Positions 24,323 to 33,377 of a stretch of DNA of 64,000 nucleotides are shown here, one piece after another. The stretch comes from Lysobacter stagni (GTDB lineage Bacteria; Pseudomonadota; Gammaproteobacteria; Xanthomonadales; Xanthomonadaceae): assembly GCF_030053425.1 (NCBI RefSeq), contig NZ_JASGBI010000001.1:3232001-3296000 (forward strand), given 5' to 3'. The notes under the pieces are model-generated. The model did not search any database, was not told the DNA's origin, and saw nothing but the letters and a program-made list of their open reading frames with translations. The translations under genes were made by a program, and so were the position numbers. Positions within the stretch are counted from its first letter, which is position 1. The number at the start of each line of letters is the position of its first letter.

Positions 24323-26740
24323 ATGAGGGACCCAAAGCTGGTTGCAGCCAGCGCCATTGCGTTGGCCGTGACGTTGTTCGCTCTCTTCTCCATGCGCACG
24401 TGGGCGAAGAAGATCGGCCTCGTCGACCGGCCCAGTTCGCGCAAGCACCACCGCGGAAGCATTCCGCTGATCGGCGGGCTGTGCTTCTTCCTCGGCACGC
24501 TGGTGGGATTGAGCTACCTGGGTTACCTCGACGGATTCGTGACCGCCCTGCTGGCCGGCAGCGTGCTGATCGTCGCCGCCGGCGCGCTGGACGACGCCAG
24601 CGACCTCAGCGTGGCCTCGCGCCTGCTCATCGAAGCCGGCGCCTGCGGGCTGGTGATCTTCATGTCCGGCTTCTATGTGCACGACCTGGGCGAGATCATC
24701 GGCACGCGCCACATCGACATCGGCCTGTTCGGCATACCGTTCACGATCATCGCCGTGATCGGGCTCATCAACGCCTTCAACATGATGGACGGCATCGACG
24801 GCCTGGCCGCCTCGATGGCGATGGTGTGCATCGTGGCCATCGGGATGTTCGACGATTCCGGCTGGTCGGTGCCCGGCGTTCTGGTGATGCTGCAGGTGTT
24901 GTTCGCGGCCCTGGTGCCCTACCTGTTCGTCAACATGGGCTGGCCGGATGGCCGCAAGGTGTTCATGGGCGACGCCGGCAGCACGCTGATCGGTTTCCTG
25001 CTGGCGTGGGGGCTGGTCTACATGAGCCATGCGAAGGTCGGACGACTGGCGCCGCCGGATGTGCTGTGGTGCGTGGCGCTGCCTGTGATGGACACCCTGG
25101 CCGTGATGTATCGCCGCATCCGGATGGGCAGCTCGCCGTTCCGCGCGGATCGTCAGCACCTGCATCACTTGCTGCTCGACACCGGGATGCCTTCGCGCCT
25201 GGTGCTGCTGTGCATGGTCGTCGCGGCCTGCGCGCTGATGCTTCTGGGCTATGGGCTGCGCAACGCGCCACAGTCGCTGGGGCTGGCCGCTTTCGTCCTG
25301 CTGATGGCACTGCACGTGTGGTGGGTGCCGAGAATGCTGGTACGACTGCGTGGACGCTGGCCCGCGCGCGAGCCACGCCCGGCCCCGGTCGCGTCGCCGC
25401 TGCAGAGCGCGCCCAACCATGGCATTTCCTTCCTCAGCGCACTCGCCCGCTTCGACGATGAGGACGATGAGCGCAGCTACAACGCGTCCCATCGCGTGGG
25501 CGTCGCCCTGGCGGCGGGGCCGCGCGCGGGGAATCCGTCGCCGGACGACGAAGGCCCGGTCGTGCCGGTGCGTGCGCTGTGCGTGCTGAGCGATTCACCG
25601 GATGCGGTGCAGGTGGCGCCGATCGCCCAGCAACTGGTGCGCGACGAGCGGTTCGAAACCACGCTGTGCGTGGCGTCCGAGGCCGAACAGGAAACGCCCA
25701 CCGTGCTGCACCTGTTCGACCTGTCGGCCGACGTGCAGCTCGACATGCCCGCCGGCGACGACCACATGGAGGTCACCTCCGGTGCGCTGGGTGGAATGAG
25801 GCAGGTGATGGACCAGGTGCAGCCGGACCTGGTGGTTGTGCCGGGCGATGCGCCCGCGACGTTGGCGGCCACGCTGGCCGCGCATTACCACCAGGTCCCC
25901 GTGGTGTGCATCGACGGTGGACTGCCCACCGACGATGCCGCCACGGCGGTGGACGATCCGGGTCGTCGCATCGCGCGCACGCTGGCCTCGCTGCACGTGG
26001 CGTCGGATCAGTCCACCGGACGCCAGCTGGTGGCCGAAGGCGTACCGGCGCATCGCGTGATCGTCAGCGGCAACAGTGGGCTCGTCACGTTGCACGGCGC
26101 GCTGCAGCGTCTTCAACCGGGTGCCGACCTCGGGCGCGAGTTCGCCGAACGCTATGCCTTCCTGCGCGAAGGCGCGCCACTGGCACTGATGCTTCCCCTG
26201 GACGCGGAGGATGGCCACGCCACGCCGCTGCTGGACGCGTTGTACGTTGCGGCGACGCAGCGCCCGGCGATGGACCTGGTGTGCGTGGCCGGCCGCGCGA
26301 GCCACAGGTCCCGTGCAGACAACGTCCATCTGATCGAGCCGCCGGATTACCTCGCAGCGGTGTTCCTGCTGTGCCGCGCACAGATCGCGCACGTCGCACC
26401 GGGCCTGTACGCCGAAGCGTGCGCGATGCACGTGCCGCTGCTCGCGCTGGAACCGTTGCACCTTCCCGAAGGCGTGCGACCGCAGGTCCACCTGCTGGGC
26501 GGCGGGACCGATGCCATGGTCGAGCACCTGCTGCGCCTGGTGGACGAGCGCGCGGTCGCGCCGTCCACGCCGGCTTCCATGGCCGAGCGCGAAACGCTCC
26601 CCGGATTCCCCGACGGTGCCGCAATCCGCATCGTCGACGCCTTGGCGGGCCTGCGTTCTGCAGCCCATTCGTCGACCCTGTCGCGGGGCGCGGGTTCGCC
26701 AAACCTTGCCGGCGTCGGCCGTGCGTGGGAGGTCTCATGA
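24323..26740 (+). CDS. WecA-type undecaprenyl-phosphate sugar-1-phosphate transferase fused to a UDP-GlcNAc 2-epimerase-like domain
   Basis: 805 residues in two parts. Residues 1 to about 350 form a MraY/WecA-type transferase with about ten or eleven membrane helices. Its Asp-rich motifs are GALDDASD, NMMDGIDGLAA (near 153-163) and FMGDAGST (near 214-221), and the cytoplasmic HLHH motif is near 278; it should start glycan repeat synthesis on undecaprenyl phosphate. After a charged linker (about 350-415), residues about 416-775 follow the WecB epimerase/GT-B fold (PDLVVVPGDAPATLAATLAAHY, VVCIDGGLPT, EGVPAHRVIVSGNSG). Usual catalytic positions are altered (SDSPD instead of GTRPE, IDGG instead of VEAG), suggesting an inactive, binding or repurposed domain. 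GAGGTG precedes the ATG; in-frame ATGs at 24212 and 24278 are less likely starts. Confidence 0.88.
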   Translation: MRDPKLVAASAIALAVTLFALFSMRTWAKKIGLVDRPSSRKHHRGSIPLIGGLCFFLGTLVGLSYLGYLDGFVTALLAGSVLIVAAGALDDASDLSVASRLLIEAGACGLVIFMSGFYVHDLGEIIGTRHIDIGLFGIPFTIIAVIGLINAFNMMDGIDGLAASMAMVCIVAIGMFDDSGWSVPGVLVMLQVLFAALVPYLFVNMGWPDGRKVFMGDAGSTLIGFLLAWGLVYMSHAKVGRLAPPDVLWCVALPVMDTLAVMYRRIRMGSSPFRADRQHLHHLLLDTGMPSRLVLLCMVVAACALMLLGYGLRNAPQSLGLAAFVLLMALHVWWVPRMLVRLRGRWPAREPRPAPVASPLQSAPNHGISFLSALARFDDEDDERSYNASHRVGVALAAGPRAGNPSPDDEGPVVPVRALCVLSDSPDAVQVAPIAQQLVRDERFETTLCVASEAEQETPTVLHLFDLSADVQLDMPAGDDHMEVTSGALGGMRQVMDQVQPDLVVVPGDAPATLAATLAAHYHQVPVVCIDGGLPTDDAATAVDDPGRRIARTLASLHVASDQSTGRQLVAEGVPAHRVIVSGNSGLVTLHGALQRLQPGADLGREFAERYAFLREGAPLALMLPLDAEDGHATPLLDALYVAATQRPAMDLVCVAGRASHRSRADNVHLIEPPDYLAAVFLLCRAQIAHVAPGLYAEACAMHVPLLALEPLHLPEGVRPQVHLLGGGTDAMVEHLLRLVDERAVAPSTPASMAERETLPGFPDGAAIRIVDALAGLRSAAHSSTLSRGAGSPNLAGVGRAWEVS

Positions 26741-26867
26741 CCCACGCCAGCGCGATCCCGTTGCCGTACCTGCCGATGACCGTCCGGTCGTGGCCGCGAA
26801 CCATGCAGAGCCTCGCGCCGTCGCGCGCGCTCGCGCTTGTCCCGCCCTCCCCCTACGGTGAAGAACC

Positions 26868-29135
26868 ATGGCCACTCACGTGATCTCCCGGGCCGATACC
26901 GCCTACGTACCGCCCGCCGCAACCGCGGCCCGCGAAGACGATATCGACATCCCCACCCTGGTCTCGACGCTCAACGACAACAAGTGGCCGATCCTGATCG
27001 GCACACTGGCGTTCTTCGTGATCGCCGCGGCGTATGTGCTGATCGCGACGCCGAAGTACGAGGCCAATGCCGTCGTGCAGGTCGAATCGCGGCCGCCAAC
27101 GGTGCCGGGTCTGAACAACAGCAACAGCGCCGCCCCCGCACCGCCCATCGTCGATGCACCCGCCGCGACGGAAACCCAGCTGCTCACCTCGCGTCGCGTG
27201 CTGGGCGAAGCGATCGAACGCCTGGACCTGGACACCGTCGCCAAGCCCGTGCGCATGCCATGGATCGGCGACATGGCCGCGCGTGCGCAGCAACGCATCG
27301 CACCGGGACAGCTGGCCTCGCCCATGTTCGGTCTGAACAGCTACGGCTGGGGCGGTGAACAGATCGACATCGGCCGTCTCGAGTTGCCCGACGCGCTGGT
27401 CGGCATGCCGCTCTCGCTCATCGTCGGCGAAGGCAAGCGCTACACACTGCTCGACCCCGACGGCCGCACGCTGGTGGAAGGTCGCGTTGGCCAGCCGGCC
27501 ACCAACAACCGCGGCGTGACGCTCGACGTGCAACGCCTGATCGCCAATCCGGGCACGCGCTTCGAGGTGAAGCGCCTGAACTCGATGGCGATCATGGGCG
27601 AGCTCAAGAACGACATCACCGTCACCGAGCAGGGCCGCAATTCCGGCATCATCGCGCTGACCTATGCGCACGCCGATCCGCTGCGCGCAAAGCAGGTACT
27701 CGACCAGATCACCCAGGCCTACGTGCGCCAGAACGTGGCGCGCAACTCCGCCGAAGCCGCCAAGCGACTGCAGTTCGTCACCGAGCAGCTGCCCAAGGTG
27801 CGCCGTGAGCTCGCCGATGCGCAGGCGCGCCTGAACGACTTCCAATCGCGCACCCGCACCATGGACGTTGGCGTGCAGAACCAGGCGCTTCTCAACCAGA
27901 GCGTCGCGCTGGAGACAAGCATCCAGCAGTTGCAGGTGCAGCGCGCCGACATCGCCAGCAAGTACACGCCGGAGCATCCGGTGCACCAGTCGCTGATGCG
28001 CCAGATCGGTCAGTTCGAAGCGAAGAAGAACCAGATCCTCGGCCGCATCGGCGAGCTGCCGGACACGCAGCAGGGTCTGTTCCGCCTGAACCGCGATGTG
28101 GAGGTGATCAACCAGACCTACGCCAGCCTGCTCGACCAGGCGCAGCAGCTCAACATCGCCGCCGCCAGCGCGGTGGGCAATGCGCGCGTGATCGATCCTG
28201 CCGACGTGAACATGGACAGCCCGTCGTGGCCGAAACCGCTGCTGGTGGTCGCCGGTGGCACGCTGCTGGGCGCGATGCTGATGGTCGCCTTCGTGCTGAC
28301 CCGACAGATGTTCCGTCGCGGCGTGGAAGACCCGGTGGACATCGAACTGCTTGGCCTGCCGGTGTATGCGTCCATTCCGTTCAGCGCCAAGGGCAAGCAG
28401 ATCGCCGGGCCGCCGGGGCAGCGCCGTCGTGACGGCAAACAGCGCCTGCTGGCGTTCCGTTCGCCTTCGGACCTTGCGGTGGAAGCGCTGCGCACGCTGC
28501 GTACCAGCCTGCATTTCGCGCGCTTCGAGATGAAGAACAACATGCTGATGATCACCGCGCCCAGCCCGGGCGTGGGCAAGACGTTCGTCTGCGCCAACCT
28601 GGCGGTGACCATCGCCCAGGCGGGCCAGCGGGTACTGCTGATCGATGCCGACATGCGTCGCGGCACGCTGCACCAGGCGCTTGGCACGCGTTCGGAGAAC
28701 GGTCTGTCGGAGCTGATTTCCGGCCAGATCGACACCCAGACTGCCGTACGCACCGTGCCGGGCACCGACAACCTGTCGTTCATCTCGCGCGGCTCCGTGC
28801 CGCCGAATCCGTCCGAACTGCTGATGCATCCGCGCTTCCCGGCGCTGATCGACCGGCTGTCGTCGGAGTACGACATCGTGGTGATCGATACGCCACCGGT
28901 GCTGGCCGTAACCGACGCGGCGGTGATCGGCCACCACGTCGGCACCTGCCTGATGGTGGTGCGCTGGGGCCTGAACCAGCAGCGCGAAATCGCGTTGGCC
29001 AAGCAGCGTCTGGAGCAGAACGGCGTGGAGGTGCGCGGCGCCATCTTCAACGCGGTGCAGAAGCGCGGTTCGGGCCAGTACGCCTACACCTACTACGACT
29101 ACCAGCCGGTGCGCGACCCGGCCCCGGCCCGGTGA
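26868..29135 (+). CDS. Polysaccharide co-polymerase and tyrosine autokinase (Wzc-like)
   Basis: 755 residues. Short cytoplasmic N terminus, first membrane helix about 43-60, a large periplasmic Wzz-type domain with coiled coil (about 290-420) and the second helix about 465-485. The cytoplasmic BY-kinase domain has Walker A SPGVGKT near 564-572, Walker A' LLIDADMRR near 590-598 and Walker B VVIDTPP near 670-677. A tyrosine-rich tail (YAYTYYDYQ) is the autophosphorylation cluster. It controls chain length and export with Wza, and is reset by the Wzb-like phosphatase. It starts 127 bases after the preceding stop and ends in a GTGA overlap with the next gene. Confidence 0.94.
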   Translation: MATHVISRADTAYVPPAATAAREDDIDIPTLVSTLNDNKWPILIGTLAFFVIAAAYVLIATPKYEANAVVQVESRPPTVPGLNNSNSAAPAPPIVDAPAATETQLLTSRRVLGEAIERLDLDTVAKPVRMPWIGDMAARAQQRIAPGQLASPMFGLNSYGWGGEQIDIGRLELPDALVGMPLSLIVGEGKRYTLLDPDGRTLVEGRVGQPATNNRGVTLDVQRLIANPGTRFEVKRLNSMAIMGELKNDITVTEQGRNSGIIALTYAHADPLRAKQVLDQITQAYVRQNVARNSAEAAKRLQFVTEQLPKVRRELADAQARLNDFQSRTRTMDVGVQNQALLNQSVALETSIQQLQVQRADIASKYTPEHPVHQSLMRQIGQFEAKKNQILGRIGELPDTQQGLFRLNRDVEVINQTYASLLDQAQQLNIAAASAVGNARVIDPADVNMDSPSWPKPLLVVAGGTLLGAMLMVAFVLTRQMFRRGVEDPVDIELLGLPVYASIPFSAKGKQIAGPPGQRRRDGKQRLLAFRSPSDLAVEALRTLRTSLHFARFEMKNNMLMITAPSPGVGKTFVCANLAVTIAQAGQRVLLIDADMRRGTLHQALGTRSENGLSELISGQIDTQTAVRTVPGTDNLSFISRGSVPPNPSELLMHPRFPALIDRLSSEYDIVVIDTPPVLAVTDAAVIGHHVGTCLMVVRWGLNQQREIALAKQRLEQNGVEVRGAIFNAVQKRGSGQYAYTYYDYQPVRDPAPAR

Positions 29136-30583
29136 ACGCGATGCGCGAACAGATCACGATGTCGCCCTACTACGGCACGCCGGACTTCTCGCGGCTGATG
29201 CAGACCGGCGCGCCACGCCCGCCGCTGGACCCGGTGTCGGTCGCCGACCTGCTGCGCAATGCCTTCGTCTATCCGCCGTTCTCGATCTACGAAGGCGTAC
29301 GGCTGGTCACGTTCGGCTTCTGTCCGCACGACGACATGCACACCGCGCCGCGCTTCCACTTCAAGTTCCGCAATGCCGGTGAGGTACCCGAACACCCGGA
29401 ATCCGACCAGGACTGGGTGGGCGTGTACCACCGCATGCTGTGCGACGCCGTGCGCCACACCTGCACCGGCATGCATTCGCCGTGGCTGATGCAGAGCGGC
29501 GGCAAGGACTCCACCACGCTGGCCATCGCCATCGCCGACGCGCGCCCCGACACCACCTGCATCACGTATCTGGGAGGCAGCGAGGAAGACGAGATCGCAT
29601 CGGCCACGCACGTCGCGCGCACGCTGGGCCTTCGTCACGAAACTCTGGTGTGCGATCCGGCGCGCGCGTACGACCGCTACCTGGCCGTGGTGGATCGCAT
29701 GCCACTGCTCACGGCCGATTTCGCGCTCCTGTCGTATGTGGACCTGGGCACCGAGATTGCGATGCACGGCGGCGATGGCGTCATCGACGGCCTGGGTGCC
29801 GACAGCTACTTCGGTACACCGATGAGTCGCAACCAGCACATCCTCAAGCGACTCTCGCGCGACCTTCCCCTGCCCGGCCGTCTGTCGGAGCTTCCAGGCA
29901 TCGAACGCAGTTTCCGTCTGTGCTACCTGCTGAGCACGCTGCGGATGAACCCAATCGAGCGCGTCTTTCCCGGCTCGCGCTTCAGCGACGACGAAGTGGA
30001 CGAGCTGTTCGGACGCGACATCGCGCATTCATCGCGCCAGCGCCTTGAGCTGTTCAAGGAGGAGATCGAGTCGGCGACCAGCTCATGGGAGTGGCGCGAC
30101 ATGTCCACGTCCATCGCCGGTTCCGCGGGCGCGTTCGCCAAGGGACTGTACGCGAGCGCGGCGCTCTCGCTGCAGGTCGCCTACCCCTTCTGCGATCTGG
30201 ACCTGCGCGAATGGATCCATCACGAGGTGCCGCGTTACCAGAAGGTCGATCCGGCCACCAGGCTCAACAAACTCCTGATCCGCGAGCACATCGCCACGCG
30301 CTTCGACGATCTTCCCTACGTGCGCGGCAAGGGCAGCTTCCGTTTCGACGTTCGGGGACTGGCGCGCACGCGCTTTGATCGCGTCCGCGAGCTGGCCGAA
30401 CGCTCGCGCGACTTCCTGCCGGGTGCCGTCGGCTGGCTCGACCGCAACCGCTCGCGACTGGACAACAAGTACCACGCCTCGCGCTTCTACCTGCTCGCCA
30501 TCGTCCTGCCATGGCTGGAACACGCGGTCGCCGCCGGCACACGGGACGACAGGGAGTCGACGCGTACCCTCGCCCATGCCTGA
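29132..30583 (+). CDS. Asparagine synthetase-like ATP pyrophosphatase lacking the glutaminase domain
   Basis: 483 residues. The PP-loop SGGKDSTTLA (about 125-134) and the following LGGSEEDE and GLGADSYFG stretches are those of the asparagine synthase C-terminal synthetase domain. The N-terminal Ntn glutaminase domain with its Cys2 is absent, replaced by about 110 unfamiliar residues. In surface glycan loci such proteins are thought to amidate sugar carboxylates or attach amino acids; here the substrate is unknown and ammonia or a separate glutaminase would be needed. The GTG start overlaps the wzc stop (GTGA); an ATG nine bases later is the alternative. It overlaps the next gene by eight bases. 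Confidence 0.82.
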   Translation: MNAMREQITMSPYYGTPDFSRLMQTGAPRPPLDPVSVADLLRNAFVYPPFSIYEGVRLVTFGFCPHDDMHTAPRFHFKFRNAGEVPEHPESDQDWVGVYHRMLCDAVRHTCTGMHSPWLMQSGGKDSTTLAIAIADARPDTTCITYLGGSEEDEIASATHVARTLGLRHETLVCDPARAYDRYLAVVDRMPLLTADFALLSYVDLGTEIAMHGGDGVIDGLGADSYFGTPMSRNQHILKRLSRDLPLPGRLSELPGIERSFRLCYLLSTLRMNPIERVFPGSRFSDDEVDELFGRDIAHSSRQRLELFKEEIESATSSWEWRDMSTSIAGSAGAFAKGLYASAALSLQVAYPFCDLDLREWIHHEVPRYQKVDPATRLNKLLIREHIATRFDDLPYVRGKGSFRFDVRGLARTRFDRVRELAERSRDFLPGAVGWLDRNRSRLDNKYHASRFYLLAIVLPWLEHAVAAGTRDDRESTRTLAHA

Positions 30584-31652
30584 CCGCCAACGCCGGCGCG
30601 TGTCGTGGTGTCTGCTGCTGGCGCCGGCCGCGCCGGTGCTGGTTTACGCCGCCGCGCCGGCGCGTGGCGATGCAAAGGTCGACGTCCGCGACTACGATGC
30701 GCGCGGCAATGGCGTGGCGGACGACACGCGCGCCTTCCAGGCCGCCATCAACGCGTTGCCCGACAGCGGCGGCACCGTGCAGGTCCCGCCGGGCGATTAC
30801 CTGATCAATCCCGTGGTCGGCGTACAGCTGCGCGACCGCATGCACCTGGCGATGGCGCCGGGAACGCGGCTGATGGCCAAGCCCAATGCGGCCGAACGCG
30901 CTTACGTGCTCAATGTGAATCGCGTCGAGGACGTGGAGATCTCCGGCGGCCGCATCATCGGCGAACGCGGTGCGCACCTGGGCTCGACCGGTGAATGGGG
31001 ACACGGCGTGATGATCCGCGGTTCGCAACGCGTCACCGTGCGGGATATCCACATTTCGCACTGCTGGGGCGACGGCATTTCCATCGGCGGCGCGAAGGAA
31101 GGCGGCCGCATCGTGCCCAGTCGCGACATCACCATCCAGCGCGTGCAGAGCATCGGCAACCGTCGCCAGGGCCTGACCATCGGCCGCTCGCGCCAGGTGC
31201 GGGTGTACGACTCCACCTTCGCCGACACGGAGGGCACGCTTCCCGCCAGCGGCATCGACGTCGAGCCGGATGCCGGCGACATGGCCGACGACGTCCTGAT
31301 CGCCCGATGCATCGTCCGCGGAAACCGGGGCGCCGGCATCCAGCTGTACAAGCAGGTGTCCAACGCCATCGTGCGTGAATGCACGATCGAGGATAACCGC
31401 GGCGCGGGCATCCTCACGCTGGGCGCGCGCCAATGCACCATCGAGGACAATCGCATCCGGCTCAACGCCCTCGGTGGAATAGCCGTGCGGCCGGGAACGC
31501 GCGAACTGACGATCGCGCGCAACGAGTTCTCCGACAACGGGCCGCGCATCCGCACGAAGGACGGATCAGCGCGCAAAGGCAAGCGGCACGTTGCCATCGG
31601 CGACGCCACGTCCGATATTCGCGTGGACAACGACAACCGCTATCTCGACTGA
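30576..31652 (+). CDS. Exported right-handed beta-helix protein (pectate-lyase-3-like), copy 1
   Basis: 358 residues with an N-terminal export signal (basic RQRRR then hydrophobic LLLAPAAPVLVYAAAPA). The body begins with the typical DYDARGNGVADDTRAFQAAINAL and is built of parallel beta-helix coils (repeated V-I-x-x-n/c-x-I patterns). Such proteins are polysaccharide lyases, hydrolases or epimerases. Conserved points shared with copy 2 include GEWGHGVMIRG, CWGDGISIGG and GIDVEPD, the last two being candidate active-site or Ca-binding loops (inference). The ATG overlaps the upstream gene by eight bases, so it belongs to the polysaccharide operon. It probably trims or modifies the exported glycan. 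Confidence 0.82.
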   Translation: MPDRQRRRVSWCLLLAPAAPVLVYAAAPARGDAKVDVRDYDARGNGVADDTRAFQAAINALPDSGGTVQVPPGDYLINPVVGVQLRDRMHLAMAPGTRLMAKPNAAERAYVLNVNRVEDVEISGGRIIGERGAHLGSTGEWGHGVMIRGSQRVTVRDIHISHCWGDGISIGGAKEGGRIVPSRDITIQRVQSIGNRRQGLTIGRSRQVRVYDSTFADTEGTLPASGIDVEPDAGDMADDVLIARCIVRGNRGAGIQLYKQVSNAIVRECTIEDNRGAGILTLGARQCTIEDNRIRLNALGGIAVRPGTRELTIARNEFSDNGPRIRTKDGSARKGKRHVAIGDATSDIRVDNDNRYLD

Positions 31653-31845
31653 GCAATCGCGTGCGTCGTTCGCGCGTTGTGCATCGCAAATAGCGCAAGC
31701 GCAGTCATCAACTTGAACACGGCTCTGACTGAACGATTCAGTTTCGTTTGTTTGCGCGCGTCCGCAAAAACGCGAATCGCAGGCTGAAATTCAAATTCGT
31801 TGCGATAAGGTGCGTGGCAAGTCACGAAGATGATCGTGGCGTGAG

Positions 31846-31862
31846 GATGCTGAATCAGCATC
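31846..31862. promoter_or_regulatory. Palindrome upstream of beta-helix copy 2
   Basis: A perfect 17-base palindrome GATGCTGA-A-TCAGCATC lies 53 bases before the start codon, within an AT-richer 263-base intergenic region. This region separates copy 2 from the upstream operon and so probably holds its promoter. Candidate operator or leader hairpin; no binding protein is known. Confidence 0.45.
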
Positions 31863-31915
31863 TCCCGCCCCGCCGCACCACGCGGCAACGGGGGCGCTTT
31901 ACTCCCGGAACCGAC

Positions 31916-33121
31916 ATGAATCCACCGCTTTCTCCTGCATCCGCGGCGACGCCTGAACGTCGCGAATTCCTCCGCAAGAGCCTCCTGCTCAGCATTCCGC
32001 CGATGCTCGGCTTCACCGGCATCGGAAAGGTCTTCGCCGCCACGGGCGCGACGACCGCCGCCACCTACTCACCGTCCGCGCGTGCGCGCGGCTCGGCCAC
32101 GGTGAGCGTGCGCACCTATGGCGCGCAGGGAAACGGCAGCAATGACGACACCGCGGCCTTCCAGGCGGCGATCGATGCCCTGCCCTCCAGCGGCGGCACC
32201 GTGACCGTTCCGGCCGGCGACTACGTCATCGATCCGACCGTCAACGTCCGCCTGCGCAGCAAGATGCACCTGCAGCTGGCCAGCGGTGCCCGCCTGCGCG
32301 CCAAGCGCAACAGTTCCGAACGCGCCTATGTGCTGATGGTCTACAAGGTGTCCGACGTGGAAATCTCCGGCGGTCAGATCATCGGCGACCGCGATACACA
32401 CCTGGGCACCACCGGCGAATGGGGCCACGGCATCATGATCCGCGGCGCTTCACGCGTCACTGTCCGCGACATGCGCATCTCCGATTGCTGGGGCGATGGC
32501 GTGTCGATCGGCGGCGCGATGGTCACCGGCGCACCGACCATTCCCTGCAACGACGTTGTCATCACCAACATCGTTTCGACCAACAACCGCCGCCAGGGCC
32601 TCACCATCGGCTGTTCGAGCAACGTGAAGGTCTACGACAGCGAGTTCAGTTACTCCAACGGCATCGCGCCGCAGTGCGGCATCGACATCGAGCCGGACTC
32701 GGACGATTCGCGAACCACCGACACGGTACTGATCCAGAACTGCCTGATCCGCCGCAACAAGGGCAACGGGATCCTGTCGTACAAGCGTGTGAAGGGCGTG
32801 ACGGTGAAGAACTGCACGCTCGAGTACAACGGCGGCTACGGCCTGCTGACGGTGGGCGCCATAAGCGGATACATCGCGCAGAACCGATTCCAGCACAACT
32901 ACCTGTACGGTGCGATGTTCTCGGCGGCCAGCAAGAGCTACCAGACCAGCGGCAACGTCTTCAAGAACAATCACACCCGCATGCATGGCGTGAACACGGC
33001 CACCACACCGTACGTGACCATGACGGGGCTGGTGGCCGGCAACAACGGCAATGGCGCGCACATCGCCAAGACCGGCGACAGCACCGACATCCGCGTGACG
33101 AGCAACCAGTACGCGAAGTAG
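31916..33121 (+). CDS. Tat-exported right-handed beta-helix protein, copy 2
   Basis: 401 residues, paralogous to the gene 264 bases upstream over nearly the whole helix ([49 protein letters not shown]); I judge them more than half identical. It differs by a longer N terminus with a clear twin-arginine signal ERREFLRKS, so it should be exported folded, and by extra coils near the C terminus (about 310-400). It probably acts as a lyase, hydrolase or epimerase on the extracellular glycan. It has its own upstream region and a strong terminator hairpin downstream. Confidence 0.84.
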   Translation: MNPPLSPASAATPERREFLRKSLLLSIPPMLGFTGIGKVFAATGATTAATYSPSARARGSATVSVRTYGAQGNGSNDDTAAFQAAIDALPSSGGTVTVPAGDYVIDPTVNVRLRSKMHLQLASGARLRAKRNSSERAYVLMVYKVSDVEISGGQIIGDRDTHLGTTGEWGHGIMIRGASRVTVRDMRISDCWGDGVSIGGAMVTGAPTIPCNDVVITNIVSTNNRRQGLTIGCSSNVKVYDSEFSYSNGIAPQCGIDIEPDSDDSRTTDTVLIQNCLIRRNKGNGILSYKRVKGVTVKNCTLEYNGGYGLLTVGAISGYIAQNRFQHNYLYGAMFSAASKSYQTSGNVFKNNHTRMHGVNTATTPYVTMTGLVAGNNGNGAHIAKTGDSTDIRVTSNQYAK

Positions 33122-33143
33122 ACGGAACGCAACCCAGGCACGA

Positions 33144-33174
33144 AACGGCCGGCATCTGCCGGCCGTTCTCGTTT
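33144..33174 (+). terminator. Terminator after beta-helix copy 2
   Basis: Eleven-bp complementary arms AACGGCCGGCA and TGCCGGCCGTT around TC (so effectively a 4-base loop), followed by CTCGTTT. It lies 22 bases after the stop. Confidence 0.75.
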
Positions 33175-33377
33175 GTGATGCCTGCATCGAATCCGGCGTG
33201 CGAATCCGTGACACGCACTGCAATGTGTCGACTGCACGCGCGATGCAAAGTGTCGTTCATGTCCCGATGGAAAGATGATCGCAGCGTGGACGGCTGCGCG
33301 GATGCGTCTGGCTAGAATCCGGACGACCTTCCCGATGGACGCACGCCGCACGCATCGCAGCAGGGACCTTGCGATGC

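Noticed and set aside
26737..26883. 48-codon frame overlapping the WecA-fusion stop (ATGA) and the wzc start
   Set aside because: Attractive overlap, but the product is a Pro/Ser-rich string without motif, has no binding site of its own and would run 16 bases into wzc; probably chance.
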